NCBI GenBank assembly: GCA_943787985.1
Contig: CALSOO010000008.1
Location: forward strand, 7,501 to 71,500
Length of the DNA: 64,000 nucleotides
Direction: 5' to 3'
Origin: an uncultured Paracoccaceae bacterium
GTDB lineage: Bacteria > Pseudomonadota > Alphaproteobacteria > Rhodobacterales > Rhodobacteraceae
Position numbers and translations under genes: made by a program. The notes beneath the pieces are model-generated. The model was given only the letters and a program-made list of their open reading frames with translations. It had not been told where the DNA came from and did no database searches. Of the stretch, positions 9,740-18,480 are shown piece by piece. Every line of letters starts with the position of its first letter. Positions within the stretch are counted from its first letter, which is position 1.

Positions 9740-11235
9740 GCCGCTGTCCCTCCCATCAGGCTCATGTAGCTGGCCGGGCGGGTTGTGCCCACATTGGCCT
9801 TGGGCAAATACGGATAGAAGTCCAAATCCAGCCGTGGTGGTCGCTTTTCGACCCGACACAGCACAAGATGTTTAACAGCGTCATAACCGATCGCACCCAG
9901 ATCAATGGCATGGCTGATTGCACCCTGCACGACGTCGACCTCGAAGGTTTCCAAAAGGCGCAGAACTTGCACGTATTCCCGCTTGCCCGGTTTGCCCATT
10001 CGGGCTTCGAGCAGCCGGTGCAGGGTCGCGAAGACATCTGGCAAATCCCAGCCCTGTAACGGCGCGGCCTGATCCAATGCACCAACCTTTTGTTCAATCA
10101 AAGGCAAAAAGTGGAGCGGGTCGAAGATCATATCTGCGGATGCATAGGATCGTTCGTGTCGTGCAATCACCTCATTGCCGCAACCGATCAGGACCTCATG
10201 CACAAAGCCACGCACATGGACGTCGTGATGCGCATACGCCACCGGCACAGAGTAATCATTGCCGCGATATCGCACCATCGAGATCGAGGTTGCCCGTGTA
10301 CTGACATGATCGCAGGCTTCATATTCTGCGACGGGCAATCCCATCAGCGCATCCAAGTCGGACATCAAACGCTTACCGATGGACATGTCATGGCCGCGCA
10401 ACGTATCGCCCTGACGCGCCAAACATTTCTCTTCCAGATGGGCGTTCAGATCATCAAAGCTGTCATAACGCGGCGCGGGCACCATGAAGTTGCGACGTGT
10501 GTAACCAACCATCCCCTCAACATTGCCTTTGTCGTTCCCGCGAGCGGGCCGCCCAAACTTGTCATCAAACAGGTAGTGCGACTGCAACTCTGTGAACCGA
10601 CGCGTCCGGACACGGGTGCGCTCACCCAGAATCCGCGCCACGGCGATCTTGGTGTTATCGTAGAGAATGGATTGGGGAATGCCGCCGAAGAAAGCAAAGG
10701 CCGACACGTGGCCATCGCAAAACGCCTCGGTCGTCTCAGCAGGATATCCCTTCACAAACACCGCATCCGAATGCGGTAAACTCATCACAAAGAAGTGGAT
10801 CTTGCATTCTACGCCGCCAATCACCCCAAGTGTCTCGCCAAAGTCCACTTGCGCGTGCCCTGGCCGATGCGACAGCGGTACAAACACTTCTTTGGTGCGT
10901 CGCTTTTGTTCGCGCACGTAATAGGTCACCGTGGTCAGGCTGCCTGCGTATCCGTGTTCGTCGCGCAACCGTTCAAAAATCCGCTTCGCGGTGTGCCGCT
11001 GCTTTTTGATCAGGGCTTTATCCGTCCGCAAAATCTCATCAATGACACCGACATAACCATCAAGCGTTGGTCGCCGTGGGGCTTCTGAACGGCGATACCC
11101 TGGCGGCAAAGCATGACGCAGCATCTTCGCTATCGTCTTGCGGTCCTTGTTGAAATAACGGGCCGCCGCACGAACAGACATACCGTCCTTCAAACACGCA
11201 CGGCGCACACGACTATAAATATCCACAGAATACAT
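9736..11235 (-). CDS. istA: IS21-family transposase IstA
   Basis: IstA is the DDE transposase that cuts and joins the element ends. The 499-residue length is normal. An N-terminal HTH (CLKDGMSVRAAARYFNKDRK) is followed by KKQRHTAKRIFERLRDEHGY and the RNase H-like core. Candidate catalytic acidic residues lie in HAQVDFGE, SILYDNTK and NDKGNVEGMVGY. A C-terminal beta-barrel-like region follows. It ends with overlap into istB. No frameshift or stop is visible, so the element may still be mobile. Confidence 0.93.
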   Translation of the reverse strand: MYSVDIYSRVRRACLKDGMSVRAAARYFNKDRKTIAKMLRHALPPGYRRSEAPRRPTLDGYVGVIDEILRTDKALIKKQRHTAKRIFERLRDEHGYAGSLTTVTYYVREQKRRTKEVFVPLSHRPGHAQVDFGETLGVIGGVECKIHFFVMSLPHSDAVFVKGYPAETTEAFCDGHVSAFAFFGGIPQSILYDNTKIAVARILGERTRVRTRRFTELQSHYLFDDKFGRPARGNDKGNVEGMVGYTRRNFMVPAPRYDSFDDLNAHLEEKCLARQGDTLRGHDMSIGKRLMSDLDALMGLPVAEYEACDHVSTRATSISMVRYRGNDYSVPVAYAHHDVHVRGFVHEVLIGCGNEVIARHERSYASADMIFDPLHFLPLIEQKVGALDQAAPLQGWDLPDVFATLHRLLEARMGKPGKREYVQVLRLLETFEVDVVQGAISHAIDLGAIGYDAVKHLVLCRVEKRPPRLDLDFYPYLPKANVGTTRPASYMSLMGGTAA

Positions 11236-11286
11236 CTCCCGCCCTCCGATAACTCGAAGGGCACAAACTGGCGGACTTTTACTCCG

Positions 11287-12648
11287 CTACAACCGCGCTA
11301 AGCAGTCGTTTCTGTGGCCCATTATTGCTCCGCGTTTTACATTCTGGGTCGCGCAGAACACCAGCGTCTTCTGGCGCGGGTTGATCTGATCCATGAACTC
11401 GTGGATACGGCTTTGTTCGCGTTCTGGAATGATGATCTTAGCGTTTATGTCGGCTTCTGAATAAACGTGATCAGGATCAACTTCACCACTCACGACTTCA
11501 TCATCGGGATCATAGACGTAGGTATCAATCGTGCTGGCCATCTGGCGCACTTTGAACGGCGTCAGGAAACCGTCTTCGATGCCATCGCGCAAGGCATAGG
11601 TGTAAACGGGTTCGCCGAAATAGGAATAGGTGTCCGCATTCACTTTGCGTTTCGGGGTTGCGGTCAAGCCAAGCTGCGCAGCGGGTTCGAAGTATTCCAA
11701 AATCTTGCGCCATGTGCTTTCGTCCTTGGCCCCGCCCCTGTGGCATTCATCAATGATGATGAAATCAAAGAAATCGGGTTCGTAGTCGCGAAAATTGAAA
11801 TCATCTTCGCCGTTTTTGTTCTCGGTCATGAACGTCTGAAAGATCGTGAAAAACACCGATGCATTGCGGGGCATCTTGCCTTTTTTGCTGATCTCTTTGG
11901 GGTTGATGCGGCTTAGGGCGTCCGGTTCAAACGCGGAAAACGAATTGTAGGCCTGATCTGCCAAAATATTACGATCTGCCAAAAACAGAATACGCGGGCG
12001 GCGGGTCGGCTCGCCCGATAGGCTCCAGCGCGATTGGAACAGCTTCCATGCGATCTGGAACGCGATAGAGGTTTTGCCCGTCCCCGTCGCCAGTGTCAGC
12101 AGGATGCGTGTGTTGCCGTCTGCCATCGCCTCTAGCACCGCATTCACCGCACCCGCTTGGTAGTAGCGCGGTTGCCATTTGCCGCCGTCAGTTTCGAACG
12201 GCACCTGCCCGAACCGGTCGCGCCATGCGTTGCCGGCGGGATAGCAGCGGTGCCATAGGTCGGACGGGGGCGGTACGGCGTCCACCTCTTGTTCCGCGCC
12301 GGTGTGCATATCAATCTCGTGATAGCGCAGCCCGTTGGTGCAATAGGCAAAGCGGGCACCGATGCGGGTGGCGTAGTCATAGGCTTGGCTGCGTCCGTCG
12401 GTATAGGACAGGCTGGCCTTCTTAGCCTCCATCACGGCCATGACGTGGCCATTCATGCGCAGCACGTAATCCGCAGGCTTGGGGGCGTTCGTCTGACCGC
12501 CAGACATGATGCGACCGGGCCAGAGCATTTCTTCGCGATGCACCCGCGCCCCTTCGGTTTTAGAGGGGCCTTCCCAGCCATTCGCCGCCAAGGCAGGGTC
12601 GATCCGCATCGCACGGGTGTCGGCTTCGGTTTCATTGTGAAGGCTCAC
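11287..12648 (-). pseudogene. hsdR: type I restriction enzyme R subunit, truncated by IS21
   Basis: HsdR is the motor and nuclease subunit of type I restriction-modification. The N-terminal nuclease domain shows PADYVL then MEAKKAS (the D...ExK signature). The SF2 translocase shows motif I TLATGTGKTSIAF, motif II IIIDECHRGG and motif III LGLTATPKR. The frame is native up to KTLVFCATQ. The next 18 codons are read from the end of the IS21 element. The remaining helicase motifs and the C-terminal assembly region, probably several hundred residues, are missing and are not found in the window. GTG 12648 (VSLHNE) was chosen as start because members begin with MSLHNE-like sequence. The subunit cannot work. 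Confidence 0.88.
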
Positions 12649-12962
12649 GACCAATACCTTCGTTTGTTGCCCAACCTATAGACTCCCACGCCATGATTGG
12701 CGGGCTGCATTGAGGCCTCGGATTCAAGATGCTTATGCGCTGACTTCATTGTAGCCTCTAAATCAAAACCCATTTGCCGCAGTTCATTTTCAGCGTTGCG
12801 GATTCTCTTGCGCCACTTGGCACCGGAGCCTTTGCCGCGTGCTAAAGCATCTTGTGAAGCAAGGATTTCAAACGCAAGCCTTCGACCCTTACCGATAAAT
12901 TTGCGATTTGATTGTTGCTTCCTTTTCTTTAGCGGGTCAGTTTTTTTAGACTTATTAATCAT
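12645..12962 (-). CDS. hypothetical basic protein inside the hsd operon
   Basis: This 105-residue Lys/Arg-rich protein (KKTDPLKKRKQQSNRKFIGK; KWRKRIRNAENELRQMGF) lies between hsdS and hsdR, and its stop overlaps the hsdR start. It has no recognised domain. Position and strand suggest cotranscription with the restriction genes. It might bind nucleic acid, judged only from its charge. Confidence 0.55.
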   Translation of the reverse strand: MINKSKKTDPLKKRKQQSNRKFIGKGRRLAFEILASQDALARGKGSGAKWRKRIRNAENELRQMGFDLEATMKSAHKHLESEASMQPANHGVGVYRLGNKRRYWS

Positions 12963-12977
12963 GGGTTGAGGTTAGCC

Positions 12978-14180
12978 CTAAGTTAGTTCACCCGCAAAGG
13001 CCTTTTGCAAGAGCGATTGGCGCAGGTCCGCGATGTCGTTGAGTTTGGTGCGGTAGTCTGTTTCGAGCGCTTCTATTTTTAGCCGCATCGCTGATAGCTC
13101 TACGGCAAGTCTATTCTGGACCGAAATGTCTGGAAGGTAGATCGGACAGTCTTTGATTTGCTGGCCGCTAATGTGGGGCACGCCCATACCTGTTTGAATT
13201 GACAGAACATACCGTTCGAATTTCTTACTGCCGATAAAGTGTCCTAAGTATTCGTTGTTTAAGTTGTCTAAGCAGCGCAATCGCGCAACTCGTTGCACCA
13301 ACAAGAGAGGAAGATCAACGTCGCTGACAATCGCGTATTTGATACCACCTTTTACCCAAGTGCGGTCCATCGCGAGCAACACATCGTTAGCATCGAGGCG
13401 AAATTTTTCGAATTCGTTGCATCTTGCAACAGGCCAGCGTTTGACGTTTTTCCATCTGAACTGACCTTGGACGATATTATCACCCCGCACCATCGCCATG
13501 TCGTTTGGGTCTTCGGAATACTCAGCACTTTTGAACGCATATCCCGTTAGGATTGCTACTGCATCGCCCAACGTGGAGCCCGTTGAACTTTTTTCATGTT
13601 CAAAAATGAAAGCGAGGTGGCTCTCAAACAACTCCCGCGCGTTTTGGAGGTTGGCTTCGGCGTTCTCTTTGGCGCGGGTCAGCCCCTCAAACGCCGCATC
13701 CAAAACCGCCACAATCCGCTTTTGCTCTTCGAGGGGCACAACAGGAAAACCGAGATTGTTTAGGAAGGTTAACTTAACACCCTGAACAGTAGCGCCGACG
13801 CCATTCTCCTCAATGAAACCTGCGATCGATTGGAACCAGTAGAATAAGAATTGGCGATCAATTTCACCTCCACGCTTGGGGATCACGCCCTTCAAGTCTT
13901 GGTTGATCGCCATGTCTTCGGCCAGCTTACAAACTTTCCCCAAGCCTACCCGAGAAGCGATGATAATTTCGCCTTTGGGTATGATCTTGGATGACGAGTT
14001 CTTGAGGCCAAGTTCGGTGATGGCGTGGTCGGTAATCTCAACCGTTTCGACATTCATGTCGCGAACTGTCACCCAAGGAATGGAACCGCCGTAGTAGCCT
14101 TTGGCTTTCTTAGAAGGTGTCCCGCCACCAATTAGATCACAAACCTCCCCAAGCGGCTTAACCTCCCAGCCCGCCTTCAC
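12978..14180 (-). CDS. hsdS: type I restriction-modification specificity subunit
   Basis: HsdS selects the bipartite DNA target for the modification and restriction subunits. The 400-residue protein shows two target-recognition halves. The first begins WEVKPLGEVCDLIGGGTPSK and the second begins GSTLGDAVAILTGYAFKSAE. They are separated by the conserved helical spacer (PLEEQKRIVAVLDAAFEGLT) and closed by a second helix ending DLRQSLLQKAFAGEL. The frame is intact and its start overlaps the hsdM stop (ATGA type). With hsdM broken and hsdR truncated, the protein may be made but has no complete partner in this locus. Confidence 0.92.
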   Translation of the reverse strand: MKAGWEVKPLGEVCDLIGGGTPSKKAKGYYGGSIPWVTVRDMNVETVEITDHAITELGLKNSSSKIIPKGEIIIASRVGLGKVCKLAEDMAINQDLKGVIPKRGGEIDRQFLFYWFQSIAGFIEENGVGATVQGVKLTFLNNLGFPVVPLEEQKRIVAVLDAAFEGLTRAKENAEANLQNARELFESHLAFIFEHEKSSTGSTLGDAVAILTGYAFKSAEYSEDPNDMAMVRGDNIVQGQFRWKNVKRWPVARCNEFEKFRLDANDVLLAMDRTWVKGGIKYAIVSDVDLPLLLVQRVARLRCLDNLNNEYLGHFIGSKKFERYVLSIQTGMGVPHISGQQIKDCPIYLPDISVQNRLAVELSAMRLKIEALETDYRTKLNDIADLRQSLLQKAFAGELT

Positions 14181-15617
14181 AGCATCCCCCTGATCTCTTC
14201 CAAGATCGCGGCGGTCTCGGCGTCCCGCGCCAACATGTCCTCAATAATCTCCGCAGGCGCACGCAGCGGGGCTTCCTCGGGCGCAAAGGGGTTTTTGACG
14301 GACATATCAAACGTCTCTGCATCAATATCCCCGCGCTGCACTGTCCAGCTTTTGGGGCTGTCACCTCGCGTCTTTTGCAGCGCCACAAACTCGGCCAGTT
14401 CATCATCGCGCAGGGGGGATGATTTGCCCAAGGATCGTTCCGGGTCCAGCGCATAGAACCACGTCTTATGCGTCTTGCGCCCTTTCTCAAAGAACAGCAC
14501 GACGGTTTTCACCCCCGCCCCTTGGAACACCTTGGCGGGGCAGTCCAGCACCGTGTGCAGATCACAGGTTTCCAGCAATTCCCGCCGTAGCGCTGCCGCG
14601 TCGCCATTGGATAGAAACGTGTTCTTGATCACCACAGCGGCCCGCCCGCCCGCCTTTAGCTTGCGGATAAAATGCTGGATGAACAAATAGCCCATCTCAC
14701 CCGATTTAATCGGAAAGTTTTGTTGCACCTCGGCCCGTTCACCAGACCCGAAAGGCGGATTGGCAAGGATCACGTCGTGCCGGTCCTTTTCCTGAATATC
14801 CATGACGTTTTCGTTCAGCGTATTGGTGCGCCGGATATTGGGGGCGGTGATCCCGTGCAGGATCATGTTCATGATGGCGATGATATAGGCGAGGGATTTC
14901 TTTTCCTGCCCATAGAATGTCTTGGTCTGGAGCGTGTTGAAGTCGGTCGCGGAAATTTCGGGCGTCAGCATGTGGCCATACGCCTCAACCAAGAAGCCCG
15001 CAGAGCCACAGGCCCCGTCATAGACCGTCTCACCGATCTTGGGGTCCATGACCTTGAGCATGGCGCGGATCAAAGGGCGTGGCGTGTAATATTCGCCCCC
15101 GTTGCGCCCCGCATTGCCCATACGTTTGATCCGACTTTCATAAAGATCGGACAGCTCGTGCTTGGCTTCCTGAGTGTTGAACTCCAACCCATCCACAATT
15201 TCCAGCACGTCACGCAGGGAATAGCCCGAGCGGAATTTGTTTGTGATCTCCGAAAAGATTTCGCCGATCTTGTATTCGATGGTGTCCGGGCTGGTCGCGT
15301 CTTCACGGTATCTCTTGAGCGTCGGGAACAGGGTTTGGTTGATGAAGGTGAAGATCTTCGCCGGTCAGCACGTCCTTGCGGTCTGTTCCATCGTCATTCT
15401 TCGCAGATGCCCACGTCTTCCAGCGCATCGACGTCGATAGCGTGGGAGCATAGTCCCTGCCCTCTAGCTCCGCCTCGTCCTGACGTTCTTGCTCGATGTC
15501 ATCGAGATACTTGAGGAACAAAATCCATGATGTCTGTTCGGCATAGTCCAGTTCGGACGCCAAACCCTCTTCGTTCCTGAGTTCGCGGTCGATACTGTTA
15601 AACGCGTTTTCAAACAC
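14177..15617 (-). pseudogene. hsdM: type I DNA methyltransferase M subunit, frameshifted
   Basis: HsdM transfers a methyl group to adenine. Two overlapping frames make up one gene. The first encodes residues 1-~90 (FNSIDRELRNEEGLASELDY; WILFLKYLDDIE; DVLTGEDL). The second resumes near 15350 (INQTLFPTLKRYREDATSPD, TIEYKIGEIFSEITNKF) and carries the methyltransferase core from MLEIVDGLEF onward. That core has motif I DGACGSAGFL and catalytic motif IV ILANPPFGSGE. The break lies between DVLTGEDL and the INQTLF segment. It is either a genuine frameshift or a sequencing error. The downstream ORF starting at 15208 might yield a 343-residue product lacking the N-terminal helical domain. Confidence 0.85.
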
Positions 15618-15674
15618 TGTGATGTCCCCACTTTTTTACAGGATAGAATTTGCCGCTGTCGGGAACAATCGCAA

Positions 15675-16697
15675 TCAAGCCTTAAGGCGCTTCTTTATCA
15701 ATTCCCCCTGTCGCTCAGTACTAACGGGGCAATAGGCGCTCACAGTCGTAATGACGCTGGAATGCCCGATGTTTTGAGAAAATGCCTTGAAAGCTTCGCG
15801 CGTTGGATAGGCTGTGTCTGCCCACTTCACCAGCGTCTTGCGGAACGCGTGTGGGGTGAATGGAGGCAAGTCTGCGCGTCTGAAAGCGTCTTTGATTGTT
15901 TCGCGGATAGAGTTTGCGTTTTTGTAAATCTCACGGTTCATGCCAACGATTTGGAACGCGCCATCAATGGGTTTGATCTTGGCGGGCGGAAACAACGGAT
16001 CATCAGGCCCGAACAATGCCTCGTTTCGCAAATAATTCATCCAATCTGTAAAGCATGTCAGATACTCAGGATCGACGGGCAAGAAAAAGGTGGTGATAGA
16101 CTTCGATCTTTTCACTCTGACTTCGCGTGCATCCTGATACACGCAGCCGTCGATCATGTTGATGTGTTTGAGCCGCAAGGACGACACGGCCCCATCACGC
16201 GAGCCCGTCAGCATGAAGAACGCAAACAGCGCTTTGTCGCGGCGGTCGATTTCGGTCACTTCGGGCATATATGAAAACGCATGTCGTGCCATTTCCATAG
16301 AAGGATACGGCGTTTCGCGCACTGTACTGGCAACCCGCGCGCCTTTGGCATCCATGTTGAAGTAATCCGCGTCCGAGTGACGAATGCGACTTTTGTAACC
16401 GCTTTGATCCGCCAGCCAAAAGATAAACCCTTTGTTGGCGGCAAGGATGCTGCGGATTGTGGATTTTGCCAGCGGCTTGTTCGTCACCTTGCTGATTTCG
16501 CTGTTCAGTCGATCCTGAAACTTGATCGCCTGTTCGATACGAAAGCGTTTGAAGCTGGTGTATCCCGTGCTTGCCTCAAACCGCAAAATGCCTTCAGCGG
16601 CCTTGAGAACCGTGCTGGCGTCTTTGCGTTTGGCGGCTTTGAGATATTGCAGGTAGCGGCGCTTGATACGCTCGTTTTCTTCGTTCTGTTTGCGCAT
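15675..16697 (-). CDS. tyrosine recombinase / integrase (phage-type)
   Basis: This 340-residue tyrosine recombinase has an N-terminal SAM-like core-binding domain (KRRYLQYLKAAKRKDASTVL) and a catalytic domain. The visible active-site elements are Arg in MLTGSRDGAVSSLRL, His-x-x-Arg in HAFRKTLVKW, His in NIGHSSVITT and the nucleophile Tyr in VSAYCPVS. It lies behind the hsd operon on the same strand, with small HTH genes upstream. This arrangement is common in integrative elements or prophage-like islets. It probably belongs to a different acquisition event from the integrase at 18481, because the two are only distantly related. The frame is intact. Confidence 0.88.
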   Translation of the reverse strand: MRKQNEENERIKRRYLQYLKAAKRKDASTVLKAAEGILRFEASTGYTSFKRFRIEQAIKFQDRLNSEISKVTNKPLAKSTIRSILAANKGFIFWLADQSGYKSRIRHSDADYFNMDAKGARVASTVRETPYPSMEMARHAFSYMPEVTEIDRRDKALFAFFMLTGSRDGAVSSLRLKHINMIDGCVYQDAREVRVKRSKSITTFFLPVDPEYLTCFTDWMNYLRNEALFGPDDPLFPPAKIKPIDGAFQIVGMNREIYKNANSIRETIKDAFRRADLPPFTPHAFRKTLVKWADTAYPTREAFKAFSQNIGHSSVITTVSAYCPVSTERQGELIKKRLKA

Positions 16698-16749
16698 TGT
16701 TTGGCGCTCCTAAGCAAATGGCAATTTAGGTGGGTGGCGGCGGTATCTA

Positions 16750-17175
16750 TTAGGCGTCGCTGTGTCCGCTTGCTTTGATCTCGAAGGTTTGGGCAAAATC
16801 ATCGACCTTGGATTTGGAAATCATCCGGGCTGCATTGGCGTTACAACAATCGCAAACGCCCATTAGGCGGGTAGTTTTGGGTGTGTTTGGAAATGCTTGA
16901 ACAACCATGCCAATCGGCTTGCGCCCTGCCCTGCATGAAAGACAATACAACTCGTCCGCTGCCAAAGATGACTTCGCATCCTTGTGTTTGGCGCGCAGGT
17001 ATTCACGGATATCAGCTCCCGAAAGCAAATATGGTTTGCGTGAAGCCATCACAGGCAAGCCGTCTTTGATCCAATTGCGGATCGTAGCGGGAGACTTGCC
17101 CAGCGCGGCGGCGGCTTCGTTGATTTCGTAAGTGAGTGCGGCCTTTATCGCCATCGGGTTCGCGCGCTTACCCAT
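16750..17175 (-). CDS. HTH protein with zinc-knuckle-like cysteines
   Basis: The N-terminal ~60 residues resemble a MerR/excisionase-type winged HTH (TYEINEAAAALGKSPATIRN, WIKDGLPVM). The C-terminal part has two Cys pairs (ELYCLSCRAG; GVCDCCNANA) that could bind zinc. I chose ATG 17175 (MGKRANPMAIK). It overlaps the preceding small HTH gene by 8 bases, which indicates translational coupling. A longer frame to 17238 is within that gene. Neighbours suggest a regulator or excision helper for the adjacent integrase. The function is not known. Confidence 0.65.
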   Translation of the reverse strand: MGKRANPMAIKAALTYEINEAAAALGKSPATIRNWIKDGLPVMASRKPYLLSGADIREYLRAKHKDAKSSLAADELYCLSCRAGRKPIGMVVQAFPNTPKTTRLMGVCDCCNANAARMISKSKVDDFAQTFEIKASGHSDA

Positions 17176-17374
17176 TGGCATCACCCTCAAAGAGCGCGCG
17201 GATATCTTCGACTTTCCAGACGGTTGTGCGTGGACCAAGTTTTTGCGGTTGGGGAAAGCGGCCTTCTTTAACGCCTTGCCACCATGTCGATTTGGCGACA
17301 GGGATCGGACCTTTGGGCGCTAATATCTGAGACAGGCGAACAAAGCCTGTATTCGGAAAATTGGGGTAGTCCAT
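17168..17374 (-). CDS. AlpA-like small HTH DNA-binding protein
   Basis: This 68-residue protein resembles the AlpA/phage-excisionase group (FVRLSQILAPKGPIPVAKST, then WWQGVKEGRFPQPQKLGPRT, then VWKVEDIRALFEG). Such proteins activate or assist integrase-mediated excision of genomic islands. It precedes the 16750 HTH gene and the 15675 integrase on the same strand, which is the expected layout for a control module. Confidence 0.8.
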   Translation of the reverse strand: MDYPNFPNTGFVRLSQILAPKGPIPVAKSTWWQGVKEGRFPQPQKLGPRTTVWKVEDIRALFEGDANG

Positions 17375-17521
17375 TGATGCTCATCCTCATTGAGTGGGGT
17401 ATGAGCACAACCTGCCAAGTACGACTTGGCTTGTATCGGAACAGCGATCTAGCCTCCTGAACAAATATATCTATTTGAATCAATGCGCTTTTTCGAATTT
17501 TATTCGTTAACCGATTAGCAC

Positions 17522-18454
17522 TTATTGTGGCTTCCAGTCATTCGGTATGAATCTTGCACCCAGCTTGAGGTATTTACGCACAGTGTCATCGCTGACCTGC
17601 AATCCCATACTCGCTGCCAAATCAGCAATTTCCTTTGGTACGGGACTGCGCTTTGCGTGCGGGTCGAATCCAAGTTGATCAACCGCCATCGCAGCAAACA
17701 GTTGTGCAATCTTATCAACCTCACGCTTATCTGTCCTGACTTTGGCCTCGTCAGCAGTAGCGTCTTTGCTCAGGGACGCCGGCCCCGAACTTTTCGTTAC
17801 CCGTTTTCGAAGAGCCTCCATAAATTCAGGATGAACAGAAAGTTCGACCTCGTTGAACCAGTCAAAAAGGAAGTATGGCGAGACACGTAGCTTCCCAAAT
17901 GACGTTGAAGGGAACTTTCGAAAAAATTGCTCGTATCGTCTTGCAAGAAACTCAATAGGCTCGATCAAACGTTCCCGTTCCATGGCCTTTATCGCTCTCT
18001 CTAACCTTTGTTTGCTGTAGTGCTTTGGCTCAACACCAACTGAAAGCATAAGGGCTTCGTGGAGATCAAATTGCTCCATCTGTCCCCAGTATTCGAAATC
18101 TGCTTGATAGTCTGGGTGTCCAAATCCGGCATCCATCCAGATTGGAGTTCGCTTGTGTAGGCTATTTATCTCTCTTCGAAGACAGGCAGACCATTGGTCG
18201 CGTCGCTCATTGTCGCCCTCACAATCGTCGTCATGCAAAAAGTTGACAACTGTAGCGCCAAACCTTCGCAACACACGTTCGGCTTCCCCCACCATGCCGT
18301 CGCGCCGGACCTCAAATTGATCAATGTTCGTTGTATCGAACGGACCAACAGTCTGGCGGATCAATGGCTTTTCCCACGTAAGTAAGTCGCCAAATTTTCG
18401 CTCGATCAAGGTTTTTATCTGCGACTCAAATTTACTGTCTTCTGAAAATGTCAT
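17522..18454 (-). CDS. hypothetical protein next to island integrase
   Basis: The intact 310-residue protein is soluble and rather charged (ERKFGDLLTWEKPLIRQTVG; DDDCEGDNERRDQWSACLRR; YWGQMEQFDLHEALMLSVGV). Its C-terminal region (MGLQVSDDTVRKYLKLGARF) could be an HTH. I do not recognise the family. It lies directly downstream of the P4-type integrase and on the same strand, so it may be a conserved companion of this island type. Confidence 0.6.
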   Translation of the reverse strand: MTFSEDSKFESQIKTLIERKFGDLLTWEKPLIRQTVGPFDTTNIDQFEVRRDGMVGEAERVLRRFGATVVNFLHDDDCEGDNERRDQWSACLRREINSLHKRTPIWMDAGFGHPDYQADFEYWGQMEQFDLHEALMLSVGVEPKHYSKQRLERAIKAMERERLIEPIEFLARRYEQFFRKFPSTSFGKLRVSPYFLFDWFNEVELSVHPEFMEALRKRVTKSSGPASLSKDATADEAKVRTDKREVDKIAQLFAAMAVDQLGFDPHAKRSPVPKEIADLAASMGLQVSDDTVRKYLKLGARFIPNDWKPQ

Positions 18455-18480
18455 CGAAACTCACTGGCGATTCTGCTCAT

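Larger units (their letters stand above)
8823..11341 (-). mobile_element. intact IS21-family insertion sequence
   Basis: The element is about 2.52 kb and carries istA and istB. Its ends are imperfect inverted repeats: TGTCAATCGCAGAGTAAAAA at 8823 and, on the minus strand from 11341, TGTAAAACGCGGAGCAATAA. They agree at about 21 of the first 27 positions. Internal end-repeats lie near 8856-8877 (CGGCTTAAAACGGGTCCACTGA region) and 11260-11285 on the other side. The left flank lies inside another istA and the right flank inside hsdR. I see no matching target duplication, so the locus has rearranged since insertion. Confidence 0.8.

Noticed and set aside
10090..10779. Plus-strand 229-codon frame inside istA
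   Set aside because: Antisense to the well-supported transposase gene, with no recognisable domain.
8815..11350. Target site duplication around the intact IS21 element
   Set aside because: The flanks (TATTTC on the left, TTCTGG on the right) do not form a duplicated sequence; rearrangement is the better reading.
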